The translations under genes and the position numbers were made by a program. Shown in pieces: positions 15,913-22,031 of a DNA stretch of 22,093 bases (position 1 is its first letter; each line of letters begins with the position of its first letter). This DNA comes from JAFGSZ01 sp964492185 (lineage in GTDB: Bacteria; Bacteroidota; Bacteroidia; Bacteroidales; UBA10428). The notes below the pieces were generated by a model, which saw nothing but the letters and a program-made list of their open reading frames with translations, made no database searches and had not been told where the DNA came from. The stretch is from contig CAZBJH010000048.1 of the NCBI GenBank assembly GCA_964492185.1, positions 1-22,093 on the forward strand, in the 5' to 3' direction.

Positions 15913-16779
15913 TCAATGATCCAGGAGTGCATATTTTCCTTTCAGAATATTCCTTAATTTGAACAATCCCTTACTTTTGATCTGCCGGACACGCTCGGAA
16001 GACATATCAAATTTCCTTGCAATATCCTGAAGAGAATAGGTAGGGGAGTTGTGCAACCCGAAAGACATTGTTAATATAGCTGCTTCTCTTTTTGTTAACT
16101 TGTTCAGTGCCCTGAGTATATTGGTAGAAACAGATTCTTTCATTAAATTGTTATCAGGCGAAGGAATATTACCTGTCTGGATAAGGTCATACAGATTAAA
16201 TTCATCATCACCATCCCGGGAAAGAGGCATATCAAATGAGATTTGCCGCTTCTTCATGTCGTTTGACAGTTTGACTTCATCATTAGTCAAATCGAGATAT
16301 TCGGCAATTTCGGTATCTGTAGGCTCTCTCTCAAATTCCTGTTCCAGATAGGGGATGGCCCTGGTTATCTTATTGATGGCAGATAATCTGTTTAAAGGCA
16401 AACGGACAATGCGGGTCTGGTTCGAGATGGCCTGAATGATAGACTGACGGATCCACCACACAGCGTAAGATATAAACTTGAACCCCCGTGTTTCATCGAA
16501 TCTTTTCGCGGCTGTAACAAGACCAAGATTTCCTTCGTTGATCAGATCGGAAAAGGATAAACCTTTATTTTGAAATTGTTTGGCAACTGAAATTACAAAA
16601 CGCAGGTTGGCAACAACCAGTTGTTCAAGTGCATCTGCATCACCATTTCTAATGCGTACAGATAATTCAACTTCTTCTTCAGGAGTAATTATCTGATACT
16701 TGTTTATCTCCCGGAAATAGCGACTAATTGATTCTTCAGAACGCCGGGTGATTTGTTTAGTGATTTTTAGCTGCCGCAT
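15913..16779 (-). CDS. RpoD-like RNA polymerase sigma-70 factor
   Basis: A 288-residue sigma factor. It lacks region 1.1, as Bacteroidota primary sigma factors do. Seen: region 1.2 (about 16-40), region 2 with DLINEGNLGL (78-87) and RFDETRGFKFISYAVWWIRQSI (93-114), region 3 (about 135-180) and region 4 with the helix-turn-helix YSLQDIARKFDMSSERVRQIKSKGLFKLR (248-276). The N-terminus MRQLKITKQIT is the one typical of Bacteroidota RpoD. Region 3/4 is less typical: the end reads IKSKGLFKLRNILKGKY where housekeeping RpoD usually has IKEKAIRRLR, and FGLHNSPTYSL is unusual. I therefore suspect a second, group 2 sigma factor, not the housekeeping one, but this is inference. It starts 6 bp behind the nitronate monooxygenase gene in a cold-shock-type cluster. 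Confidence 0.88.
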   Translation of the reverse strand: MRQLKITKQITRRSEESISRYFREINKYQIITPEEEVELSVRIRNGDADALEQLVVANLRFVISVAKQFQNKGLSFSDLINEGNLGLVTAAKRFDETRGFKFISYAVWWIRQSIIQAISNQTRIVRLPLNRLSAINKITRAIPYLEQEFEREPTDTEIAEYLDLTNDEVKLSNDMKKRQISFDMPLSRDGDDEFNLYDLIQTGNIPSPDNNLMKESVSTNILRALNKLTKREAAILTMSFGLHNSPTYSLQDIARKFDMSSERVRQIKSKGLFKLRNILKGKYALLDH

Positions 16780-16785
16780 AATAAT

Positions 16786-17862
16786 TTATTTTTCTATTTT
16801 GGCCTGACGGTATTCCTCTTTCATATCGGTAAAGATATGTTTTACCGTTGTCATTTCAACTACTTTGCTGGCGTTCGTGCCTGTAAAAACGAAGCCGTCC
16901 GAAAGGTTGCCCCTGTATGCTTCGAGCAAAGCCTCAGAAATGCAATACGAGGTAGTTTTCGGATTGCATGACTTAATACAATGGTGTTTGCATGTTTTGG
17001 GTTTCCTTTTTCCTTCACCGGCTTCTTTTAGAAAGTTGTTAAAAATGGATCTCCCGGGCATACCAACCGGACTTTTTATGATCCTGATATCCTTATCACC
17101 GGCATCAATAATAGCCTGCTTGAATTTTTCGGACGCATCACATTCTTTGGTCGCGATGAAGCGTGTACCCAGCTGCACGGCTGATGCTCCTTGTTCCATA
17201 ATAAGAAATGCATCCTTGCCGGTAAAAATTCCACCTGCAGCAATTACCGGGATGTCCTTATTATATAACTTTTTTATTCCTTTAGTTACTTCCAGCACAT
17301 CGGAAACCAGTCTTTCCAATGTGTTGCTCTCCTTTTGCAGGTCATCGGCTTTAAAGCCCAGGTGACCGCCTGCTTTTGGACCCTCAACTACAAGAGCATC
17401 GGGCAGATAATTAAAGTTGTTTTTCCATTTGTTACAAAGAATTGTAGCCGCCCGTGCTGATGATACAATTGGCACAAGCTTTGTCTTTATCCCTTTTTTT
17501 AAATATTTTGGCAGATCAAGCGGCAGCCCTGCTCCAGAGAAAATAACATCTATACCTTCCTCAATTGCTGTTTTGACCATGTCCGAAAAATTGGTAATGG
17601 CCATCATAATATTTACCCCGAGAACACCAAATGTTTGTTCCCGGGCTTTTCTTATTTCTTTACGAATTGCATCGATATTGCTCTTTTTGTAGCCTGTCTT
17701 AGCAGGTCTGTCTATTAGTCCTATTCCTACTGTTGATATTACACCAATGCCACCCATATTCGCAACGGCCGATGCAAGCCCTGATAAGGAAATACCAATA
17801 CCCATTCCTCCCTGAATGATCGGAACGGGTATTTTAAGATCTCCAATATTGAATGATTTCAA
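16786..17862 (-). CDS. Nitronate monooxygenase family FMN enzyme
   Basis: A 358-residue TIM-barrel flavoenzyme of the 2-nitropropane dioxygenase/nitronate monooxygenase family. Seen: IIQGGMGIGIS (15-25), VEGPKAGGHLG (159-169, with the family's catalytic-type His167), IAAGGIFTG (207-215) and LGTRF (231-235), all FMN-phosphate or substrate-side motifs. A Cys cluster, C291, C295, C299 and C307, in the C-terminal part could bind a metal; classical fungal and Pseudomonas enzymes lack it. The substrate is unknown; enoyl-ACP reductase FabK is a related alternative. It sits inside an RNA-chaperone/sigma cluster, 10 bp behind cspA and 6 bp before the sigma gene, so it is probably co-transcribed. Confidence 0.87.
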   Translation of the reverse strand: MKSFNIGDLKIPVPIIQGGMGIGISLSGLASAVANMGGIGVISTVGIGLIDRPAKTGYKKSNIDAIRKEIRKAREQTFGVLGVNIMMAITNFSDMVKTAIEEGIDVIFSGAGLPLDLPKYLKKGIKTKLVPIVSSARAATILCNKWKNNFNYLPDALVVEGPKAGGHLGFKADDLQKESNTLERLVSDVLEVTKGIKKLYNKDIPVIAAGGIFTGKDAFLIMEQGASAVQLGTRFIATKECDASEKFKQAIIDAGDKDIRIIKSPVGMPGRSIFNNFLKEAGEGKRKPKTCKHHCIKSCNPKTTSYCISEALLEAYRGNLSDGFVFTGTNASKVVEMTTVKHIFTDMKEEYRQAKIEK

Positions 17863-17872
17863 ATTATACCTC

Positions 17873-18073
17873 TTAGTTTGCTGATTTTACGTTAATGGCC
17901 ATCAGGCCCTTTTCGCCCTGTTTGATTTCGAAAACTACTTCCTGATCAGGCTGTAGTCCTCCAAAAGCACTGTATAACCCCGTGCGGTGTACAAATATAT
18001 CATCGCCGTTCTCGGCTGCAATAAAACCAAAACCTTTGACTTCATTGTACCATTTTACTTTTCCTTTTGTCAT
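17873..18073 (-). CDS. CspA-family cold-shock protein
   Basis: A 66-residue single-domain cold-shock protein (OB fold) that binds single-stranded RNA and DNA and melts RNA structure. Seen: KGKVKWYNEVKGFGFI with RNP1 KGFGFI (13-18), RNP2 DIFVH (25-29), and the family-typical C-terminus. The length is canonical. It lies 23 bp downstream of the RRM gene and 10 bp upstream of the nitronate monooxygenase gene, which makes an operon likely. Confidence 0.95.
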   Translation of the reverse strand: MTKGKVKWYNEVKGFGFIAAENGDDIFVHRTGLYSAFGGLQPDQEVVFEIKQGEKGLMAINVKSAN

Positions 18074-18096
18074 AATAAATCCTGTAATCTAAATTG

Positions 18097-18348
18097 TTAA
18101 TTGTTTTTTCTCGGTCTTGCTTCATTGACAACCATTTCCCTGCTTTCCAGAGTGGCGCCGTTAAGGCCTTCAATAGCTTTTTTTGCTTCATCGTCATTAT
18201 CCATTTCGACAAAACCAAAGCCCTTGCTTCTTCCGGAGAATTTGTCAGTAATAATTTTAACAGAACTAACTGTTCCGTATTCTTCAAAAATTCCTGTTAA
18301 GTCATTTTCATTTACCTTGAAGTCAAGGTTTCCTACATAAATGTTCAT
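18097..18348 (-). CDS. Small RRM RNA-binding protein
   Basis: An 83-residue protein consisting of one RNA recognition motif. RNP2 is IYVGNL (3-8) and RNP1 is KGFGFVEM (42-49), with the usual beta-alpha-beta spacing and a short basic tail (ARPRKNN). Bacterial RRM proteins of this size occur in Bacteroidota and cyanobacteria and are often cold- or stress-induced. It is the first gene of the five-gene cluster running to 15405. The upstream leader is long and A+T-rich; TAAATTTG on the minus strand (18502-18495) is a possible -7 element about 150 bp upstream. Confidence 0.93.
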   Translation of the reverse strand: MNIYVGNLDFKVNENDLTGIFEEYGTVSSVKIITDKFSGRSKGFGFVEMDNDDEAKKAIEGLNGATLESREMVVNEARPRKNN

Positions 18349-18494
18349 AATTAAAAATTTAAATTGTTTTGATGATAACGACCCGGAATGTTGTCCGTTT
18401 CATCGAATTTTCCAATCTTATGTATTGTGATTACAAGCAAGGTTAGTATATCAACAAAATCGGTACATGCTTCATACCAGTCGTCATATTAATT

Positions 18495-18502
18495 CAAATT
18501 TA
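18495..18502 (-). promoter_or_regulatory. Possible -7 element of the RRM-Csp cluster
   Basis: TAAATTTG on the minus strand matches TAnnTTTG. It would give a leader of roughly 140 nt ahead of the RRM gene, as is common for cold-shock genes. No -33 box is evident, and the region is A+T-rich, so chance is possible. Otherwise the 18349-18650 stretch holds nothing I recognise. Confidence 0.3.
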
Positions 18503-18650
18503 AGATTTAAAAATGTGGTCAGGGATAAACTAATCTTATGTGGAAAATTAGTAAATGAAATCGCAAATTCTCAAATCTCATATTTCGGCTAAGGTAAGCA
18601 TTTATTTAATGGTATTAGCAATATGGATATTTTTTATCGGGATACATGTT

Positions 18651-18826
18651 TAGTGCCTGTCCATAAAGTCCGGTATCTGCGTAGCTACTGACCGAAAAAT
18701 GTTCATTTACAAAACGTAGACTTTACATCATGCGCACACGTTACAAGCGCGCGCGAGCATGCTCTCGCATTTTCGGTCTGTGCAAGCCCTGCAGGATTTG
18801 CTGGTGCGAATTTGTAATCCGTGCCT
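18651..18826 (-). repeat. Dispersed MITE-like repeat, copy E (expanded core)
   Basis: On the minus strand the end ggactttatggacaggcacta matches the right terminal repeat of copies C, D and F, and aaatgaacatttttcggtca and gcttgcacagaccgaaaatg match their interior. Between these lies an extra G+C-rich hairpin (gcgagagcatgctcgcgcgc) not found in the other copies. The far end (about 18800-18826) does not match the usual left terminal repeat, so the boundary is approximate. Confidence 0.65.
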
Positions 18827-18921
18827 GTATTATTTTACTTTTTAGTAAAGGTTTATTTTCAACACAATTAAATAAAGTTTTTGATTAAAAAGGGGAAAAA
18901 ACTATCTTTGCAGGCACAAAT

Positions 18922-18996
18922 CGGGGTGTAGCTCAGCACGGTTAGAGTACACGTCTGGGGGGCGTGGGGTCGCGAGTTCAAATCTCGCCACCCCGA
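18922..18996 (+). tRNA. tRNA-Pro (anticodon GGG)
   Basis: The cloverleaf folds fully. Acceptor stem: cggggtg/caccccg. D stem: gctc/gagt. Anticodon stem: cacgt/gcgtg with loop ctggggg, giving anticodon GGG. T stem: gcgag/ctcgc with loop ttcaaat. The discriminator base is A and CCA is not encoded. The arm sequences closely resemble Bacteroidota tRNA-Pro(GGG). A terminator follows 10 bp later. The 3' end is partly duplicated downstream. Confidence 0.95.
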
Positions 18997-19005
18997 CAAA
19001 AGAAG

Positions 19006-19037
19006 AAACCTGACCACATTGGTGGTTGGGTTTTTTT
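19006..19037 (+). terminator. Intrinsic terminator of tRNA-Pro
   Basis: Aaacctgaccac (19006-19017) pairs over 12 positions, two of them G-U, with gtggttgggttt (19022-19033) around the loop attg. It is followed by a T-run to 19037. Confidence 0.85.
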
Positions 19038-19080
19038 ACGGGCAAAAGCCAAGCTGGCTTGGCTTTTGCCCGTAAAAAAA
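19031..19080. repeat. Perfect 24-bp inverted repeat with 2-base loop
   Basis: The arm 19031-19054 (a T-run, then acgggcaaaagccaagc) is the exact reverse complement of 19057-19080. It could act as a bidirectional terminator. It is nested in a wider inverted repeat: cccgacaaaagaagaaacct (18991 onward) faces aggttttttcttttgtcggg (19101-19120). Confidence 0.9.
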
Positions 19081-19106
19081 TCCAATAGAGCGAAGCGATC
19101 AGGTTT
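19056..19106 (+). repeat. 51-bp direct repeat, first copy (second at 19164-19214)
   Basis: The 51 bases beginning ggcttggcttttgcccgt and ending aagcgatcaggttt recur exactly at 19164-19214. The first copy contains the right arm of the 24-bp inverted repeat. Confidence 0.9.
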
Positions 19107-19163
19107 TTTCTTTTGTCGGGAACCCCGACGATCACCGGAGGTAATCTCGCCACGGAAAAATCC

Positions 19164-19214
19164 GGCTTGGCTTTTGCCCGTAAAAAAATCCAATAGAGCG
19201 AAGCGATCAGGTTT
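19164..19214 (+). repeat. 51-bp direct repeat, second copy
   Basis: Exact repeat of 19056-19106. Just upstream, 19143-19153 repeats aatctcgccac from the tRNA-Pro T arm and acceptor (18981-18991), so this looks like a partial duplication of the tRNA 3' flank. Confidence 0.9.
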
Positions 19215-19314
19215 CCTGTTACCATATATCCTGATTGAGGTGTTATTCTAAAGGATTAAATCAGATATGGATGATTATTCAAAAAAAGAATTTGCAATAA
19301 ATAGTATTCGTCAA

Positions 19315-19468
19315 TAGAGTCGACAAAATGTATAACCGAACATGTGTCTGTTCAGAAGGTTTCATTTGCAAGGCTCGCGCGGTCCGGAAACGCGGGGTTT
19401 ACTTGTCGTGAATGAGCGATTTTCGGACAAGCGTAAAGCGGTAAATGGGACTTTATGGACGGACTCTA
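19315..19468 (+). repeat. Dispersed MITE-like repeat, copy F
   Basis: Starts tagagtcgacaaaatg (about 15 bases shorter than copy C at the left end) and ends actttatggacggactcta. The interior is nearly the same as copy D (cgcgcggtccggaaacgcgg, attttcggacaagcgtaaag). An open frame through it is not a gene. Confidence 0.85.
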
Positions 19469-19548
19469 ATTTCCTGGATTTGGTATCAGGAACCTATACG
19501 ATAAAAATTGATGTGGCCCAGGGAATAATTACAGGAGAACCTCAGTAA
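19469..19548 (+). pseudogene. C-terminal coding remnant abutting repeat F
   Basis: Directly after repeat F the frame reads FLDLVSGTYTIKIDVAQG and on to a TAA stop at 19546-19548. The pattern L-(V/S)-S-G-T-Y-T-(I/V)-K-I is typical of beta-sandwich ends of exported Bacteroidota proteins, such as SprB-type repeats or type IX sorting domains. There is no matching upstream part of a gene, because the frame enters repeat F. I read it as the tail of a gene lost or cut by the repeat, but it is short and could be chance. Confidence 0.35.
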
Positions 19549-19686
19549 GCCAGATCGTTAGGGTTTTTTCTAGTTATGAATTGTAGCTTTACTATTTTTT
19601 AGGGAAGCTTTTTTTTGAGATTTTGTTTACTTTTCTCAAGTGGTATGATTATTGCTCGGAGTTTAATAACTCAAAAACTATTTCAT

Positions 19687-19748
19687 ATGAAACCCTCATC
19701 ATTAAGGTATTTAATTTAAATAGTACAAAAACAACCGAGCGAAGCGAG
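19687..19748 (+). repeat. 62-bp direct repeat, left copy
   Basis: From atgaaaccctcatcattaag to ccgagcgaagcgag the sequence recurs at 22032-22093 with one mismatch. The right copy is cut by the window end. Together they bound a 2.3-kb segment with a lipoprotein gene, an intron remnant and a sigma/membrane protein operon. Confidence 0.9.
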
Positions 19749-19749
19749 C

Positions 19750-19779
19750 TCATGAACTCGCTTTAAAATGAGTTCATGA
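19750..19779. repeat. Perfect hairpin after the left direct repeat
   Basis: Tcatgaactc (19750-19759) and gagttcatga (19770-19779) are exact reverse complements around a 10-base A+T-rich loop. It lies in the leader of the collagen-like lipoprotein gene and may be a structured leader or part of the repeat that begins at 19687. Confidence 0.7.
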
Positions 19780-19877
19780 ACACCATTTAAAATAAATAAC
19801 AGGTGAACAACTACCACCAACTTTGATTAAACGAAATAACAACTTAATTATTAATAACTTAACTAATATATATTCGA

Positions 19878-20441
19878 ATGAAAACAATTAAGCAATTATT
19901 AGCAGGAAGAATAATACGGGTTTCTTCCTTATATATTTTGGCTCTGGTGTTTATACAATGCGAAGGACCTATGGGCCCTCGCGGGTATGATGGCCGGGAT
20001 GGCCGGGATGGTATAGATGGCACTGCTTTTTCTTATTCTGCCATATACGATGTTCAAACTAATGGATGGAGTGGAGATGCAGATGGCTACATTTGTTATC
20101 TTGATGTGCCCGAGATCACCGAGGATATTTATTATGAAGGCGCAGTACTGGTTTACCGTTTATTTGAAGATGAATCGATAAGTTTCAATATGCTTCCTTA
20201 TACCTATGTTAATAATGAGCTGACAGTCTATATGGACTTTGATGCTTATTTAGGAGGTATTGATCTGATTTATAGGAAAATCTTTGATGGTGTAAACGAT
20301 ACTTATCCTCCGGAAAAACTTATGTCATTCAAAGTGCTGATTGTTGAAGGAATTCCTTTGGCAACACTGAAAACCATGGTTGATGTAAAGGATTTCAATG
20401 CTGTTGCAAAGATGCTGGGCAATCATACAACCGTGCATTAA
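19878..20441 (+). CDS. Lipoprotein with a short collagen-like Gly-X-Y segment
   Basis: A 187-residue probable lipoprotein of unrecognised function. A longer than usual basic N-region (1-17) precedes a hydrophobic stretch and a lipobox ending FIQ-C28. Straight after the Cys comes a collagen-like run (GPMGPRGYDGRDGRDGIDG, residues 30-48). The remaining 140 residues (SYSAIYDVQTNGW onward) look like an acidic beta-rich globular domain. Lipoproteins with a short Gly-X-Y linker after the lipid anchor are frequent in Bacteroidota, usually as surface or periplasmic proteins. Here the collagen segment has only about six triplets, too few for a stable triple helix by itself, so it may act as a spacer. 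The gene stands alone between a direct repeat and an intron remnant. Confidence 0.75.
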   Translation: MKTIKQLLAGRIIRVSSLYILALVFIQCEGPMGPRGYDGRDGRDGIDGTAFSYSAIYDVQTNGWSGDADGYICYLDVPEITEDIYYEGAVLVYRLFEDESISFNMLPYTYVNNELTVYMDFDAYLGGIDLIYRKIFDGVNDTYPPEKLMSFKVLIVEGIPLATLKTMVDVKDFNAVAKMLGNHTTVH

Positions 20442-20529
20442 GAGAAAAGTGTTAAAAGGTAAAAGCCGCAGGTAATTATGCTACCCAAAAAACCTAAATT
20501 TATCAGTTTTCAGCAGACACTAATTTGTA

Positions 20530-20692
20530 AATAACAGTCGGGTGCCCGGTGACATGGAACACCTTAAAAGCGTTTGAGCCGTATGCAGGGAACCCGAATG
20601 AAGTGGAGTTCGTGACCGTGGGGAATAAACTGTTACGTACGGTGGTGAAAGGGCCGAGATAAGGAATTTTTCCTTACCTTTCCTTGCCCGAT
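20530..20692 (+). mobile_element. Probable group II intron 3' remnant (domains V-VI)
   Basis: The strand reads gcgtttgagccgtatgcagg (20570 onward) and, further on, acgtacggtggtgaaaggg. These look like the two halves of a group II intron domain V. The next stretch, gggccgag...ttgccc (20651-20689) with an inner aaggaa/ttcctt stem, fits domain VI. About 40 bases (gaatgaagtg... to ...actgtt) separate the domain V halves, where a GNRA loop should be. No reverse transcriptase ORF is present. It is therefore a dead fragment, and the identification rests on motif recognition only. Confidence 0.5.
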
Positions 20693-20789
20693 TTAGAGTA
20701 CGTTGCAAAAAATCACTCCCAGGTTCCATTGTATCTGATTAATGAGTAATTATCGTTTTTCAGCATTTTATAGATATGATTCGTTAGGA

Positions 20790-21398
20790 TTAGATCGATT
20801 CTAATTCATTTAAATAGTTTTGTAAGATTCTTAATTCTTTTTTTTGATATTTCGAAATTTTTCCGGCAAAATAAAATGCAATAAGCATCCCAATTAGAAA
20901 GCCAAATATCAAACCCCAAAGATTTTCTTCATCCTGAAAAGTTCCTATAAAACTTTTTGATGTATAAAAAACATTAATAGAAAGTATTAGTAAAATACCC
21001 AGGAATGGAATAAAAGTAATCTCTAATTTGTTTTTAAGTTCTTTTGACAAAAACTGAACTTTATTATTTAAGGACACATAAACATTGTAGTTCTCCCTAA
21101 CATTAAAATGTAATTTTTTGTATGATTTAATATAATACAGCAGGAGTGTTATAATTATTATAGCAAGAACAGCATTATTTAATAAATATAAAATATCGTT
21201 TTTTATTTCTAATGATGCAATAATAAGGAAAGTTATTACACCAATACATAGTAAAATACTTGTCATAAGAAACCATCTGAATTTTGATAAGATTCTTTTT
21301 GTTTTGGAGAGCAGGATTTCTTTGAGTTCATTTTTTGTTTTAGGAGTTAAAATATCATCTATTTCAATCCATATATTTTTTAGTTCATTTGTCTCCAT
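20790..21398 (-). CDS. Four-helix membrane protein, likely partner of the ECF sigma
   Basis: A 202-residue inner-membrane protein. About 40 cytoplasmic residues (METNELKNIWIEIDDILTPK...) precede four hydrophobic segments at about 41-62, 68-90, 126-148 and 160-180, ending in a charged tail. Its start codon overlaps the stop of the sigma gene by 14 bp, which suggests translational coupling. In Bacteroidota such small membrane proteins encoded behind ECF sigma genes are candidate anti-sigma factors or sensors. It has no recognisable zinc-binding anti-sigma (HxxxCxxC) motif, so the role is inferred from context. The pair is much richer in A+T than most neighbouring genes, as in transferred DNA. 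Confidence 0.75.
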   Translation of the reverse strand: METNELKNIWIEIDDILTPKTKNELKEILLSKTKRILSKFRWFLMTSILLCIGVITFLIIASLEIKNDILYLLNNAVLAIIIITLLLYYIKSYKKLHFNVRENYNVYVSLNNKVQFLSKELKNKLEITFIPFLGILLILSINVFYTSKSFIGTFQDEENLWGLIFGFLIGMLIAFYFAGKISKYQKKELRILQNYLNELESI

Positions 21399-21882
21399 GA
21401 TTATGAGTATTAAATTTGTTCCTTAAGAATTTTTTAATTCGGTTAATTTTTGTTCCAACATTGGTTTTGGATATACCTATAATTTCAGAAATTTCTTCAT
21501 GGCTTTTATCTTCCAGATACAAGAACATAATTGATTTGTCGATCTCATTTAAATTTTGAATTGCTTCAATAAGCCATCGTAAATTGTCATTATTTATAAG
21601 TTTATCAAAATGATTATCCAAGTCTTTTATTTCAGGTAGATTATCATGAATCTCATTTTTTGATTTTTTTCTTAGAGAGGAAATAGTAGTACTTATAGAA
21701 ATAGCATAAATCCATGAACCAATGCTTTTTTTATTTTTAACGTTTGGGAAGGATCTCCATAATTGAAAGACTATCTCCTGAAAGTTATCTTGTCTATCTA
21801 TATCATTTTTAAAGTAAATAAGATTTACTTTATGTAATATTCCCTGATATTGTGATAAGATTTCTATAAATTCTTCTTCCAT
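21385..21882 (-). CDS. ECF-type RNA polymerase sigma factor
   Basis: A 165-residue extracytoplasmic-function sigma factor. Region 2 covers about 10-75 (DNFQEIVFQLWRSFPNVKN... SIGSWIYAISISTTISSLRKK) and region 4 about 105-155, with the helix-turn-helix KSHEEISEIIGISKTNVGTKINRIKKFLR. There is no region 1 or 3, as expected for ECF factors. It is encoded immediately upstream of, and overlapping, the four-helix membrane protein, its probable regulator. The target promoter is unknown; the ACGCAAC/TCATC sites near 10200 are one candidate, without direct support. Confidence 0.88.
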   Translation of the reverse strand: MEEEFIEILSQYQGILHKVNLIYFKNDIDRQDNFQEIVFQLWRSFPNVKNKKSIGSWIYAISISTTISSLRKKSKNEIHDNLPEIKDLDNHFDKLINNDNLRWLIEAIQNLNEIDKSIMFLYLEDKSHEEISEIIGISKTNVGTKINRIKKFLRNKFNTHNHGDK

Positions 21883-22031
21883 TGATATTATATTTGTTTA
21901 CTAATAAAGTCGTAATAAGTGAAAAAAAATCACACCAAAGCAAAAATAAAGCACGAATAATAAGAATATAAGTAATTAAACGACTTAACCTGCATTATTA
22001 ACTTCACCGAGCTAAAGGTTCATAAAAATCA

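Noticed and set aside
18042..18287. 81-codon minus-strand frame spanning the RRM-Csp junction
   Set aside because: It overlaps two well-supported genes in a different frame.
18902..19225. Open frame on the minus strand through the tRNA (GVARFELATPRPPD)
   Set aside because: It is the antisense reading of tRNA-Pro and its repeats, a well-known source of false proteins.
18964..19251. Plus-strand frame with repeated FLRAKAKLAWLLPVKK
   Set aside because: It only translates the 51-bp direct repeats and hairpins after the tRNA; the repeats explain the pattern.
19342..19548. 68-codon frame as a whole gene
   Set aside because: Its first 42 codons lie in repeat copy F. Only the last part resembles protein, so it is listed as a remnant.
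20520..20729. Minus-strand 69-codon frame
   Set aside because: It is antisense to the probable group II intron remnant and has no domain pattern.
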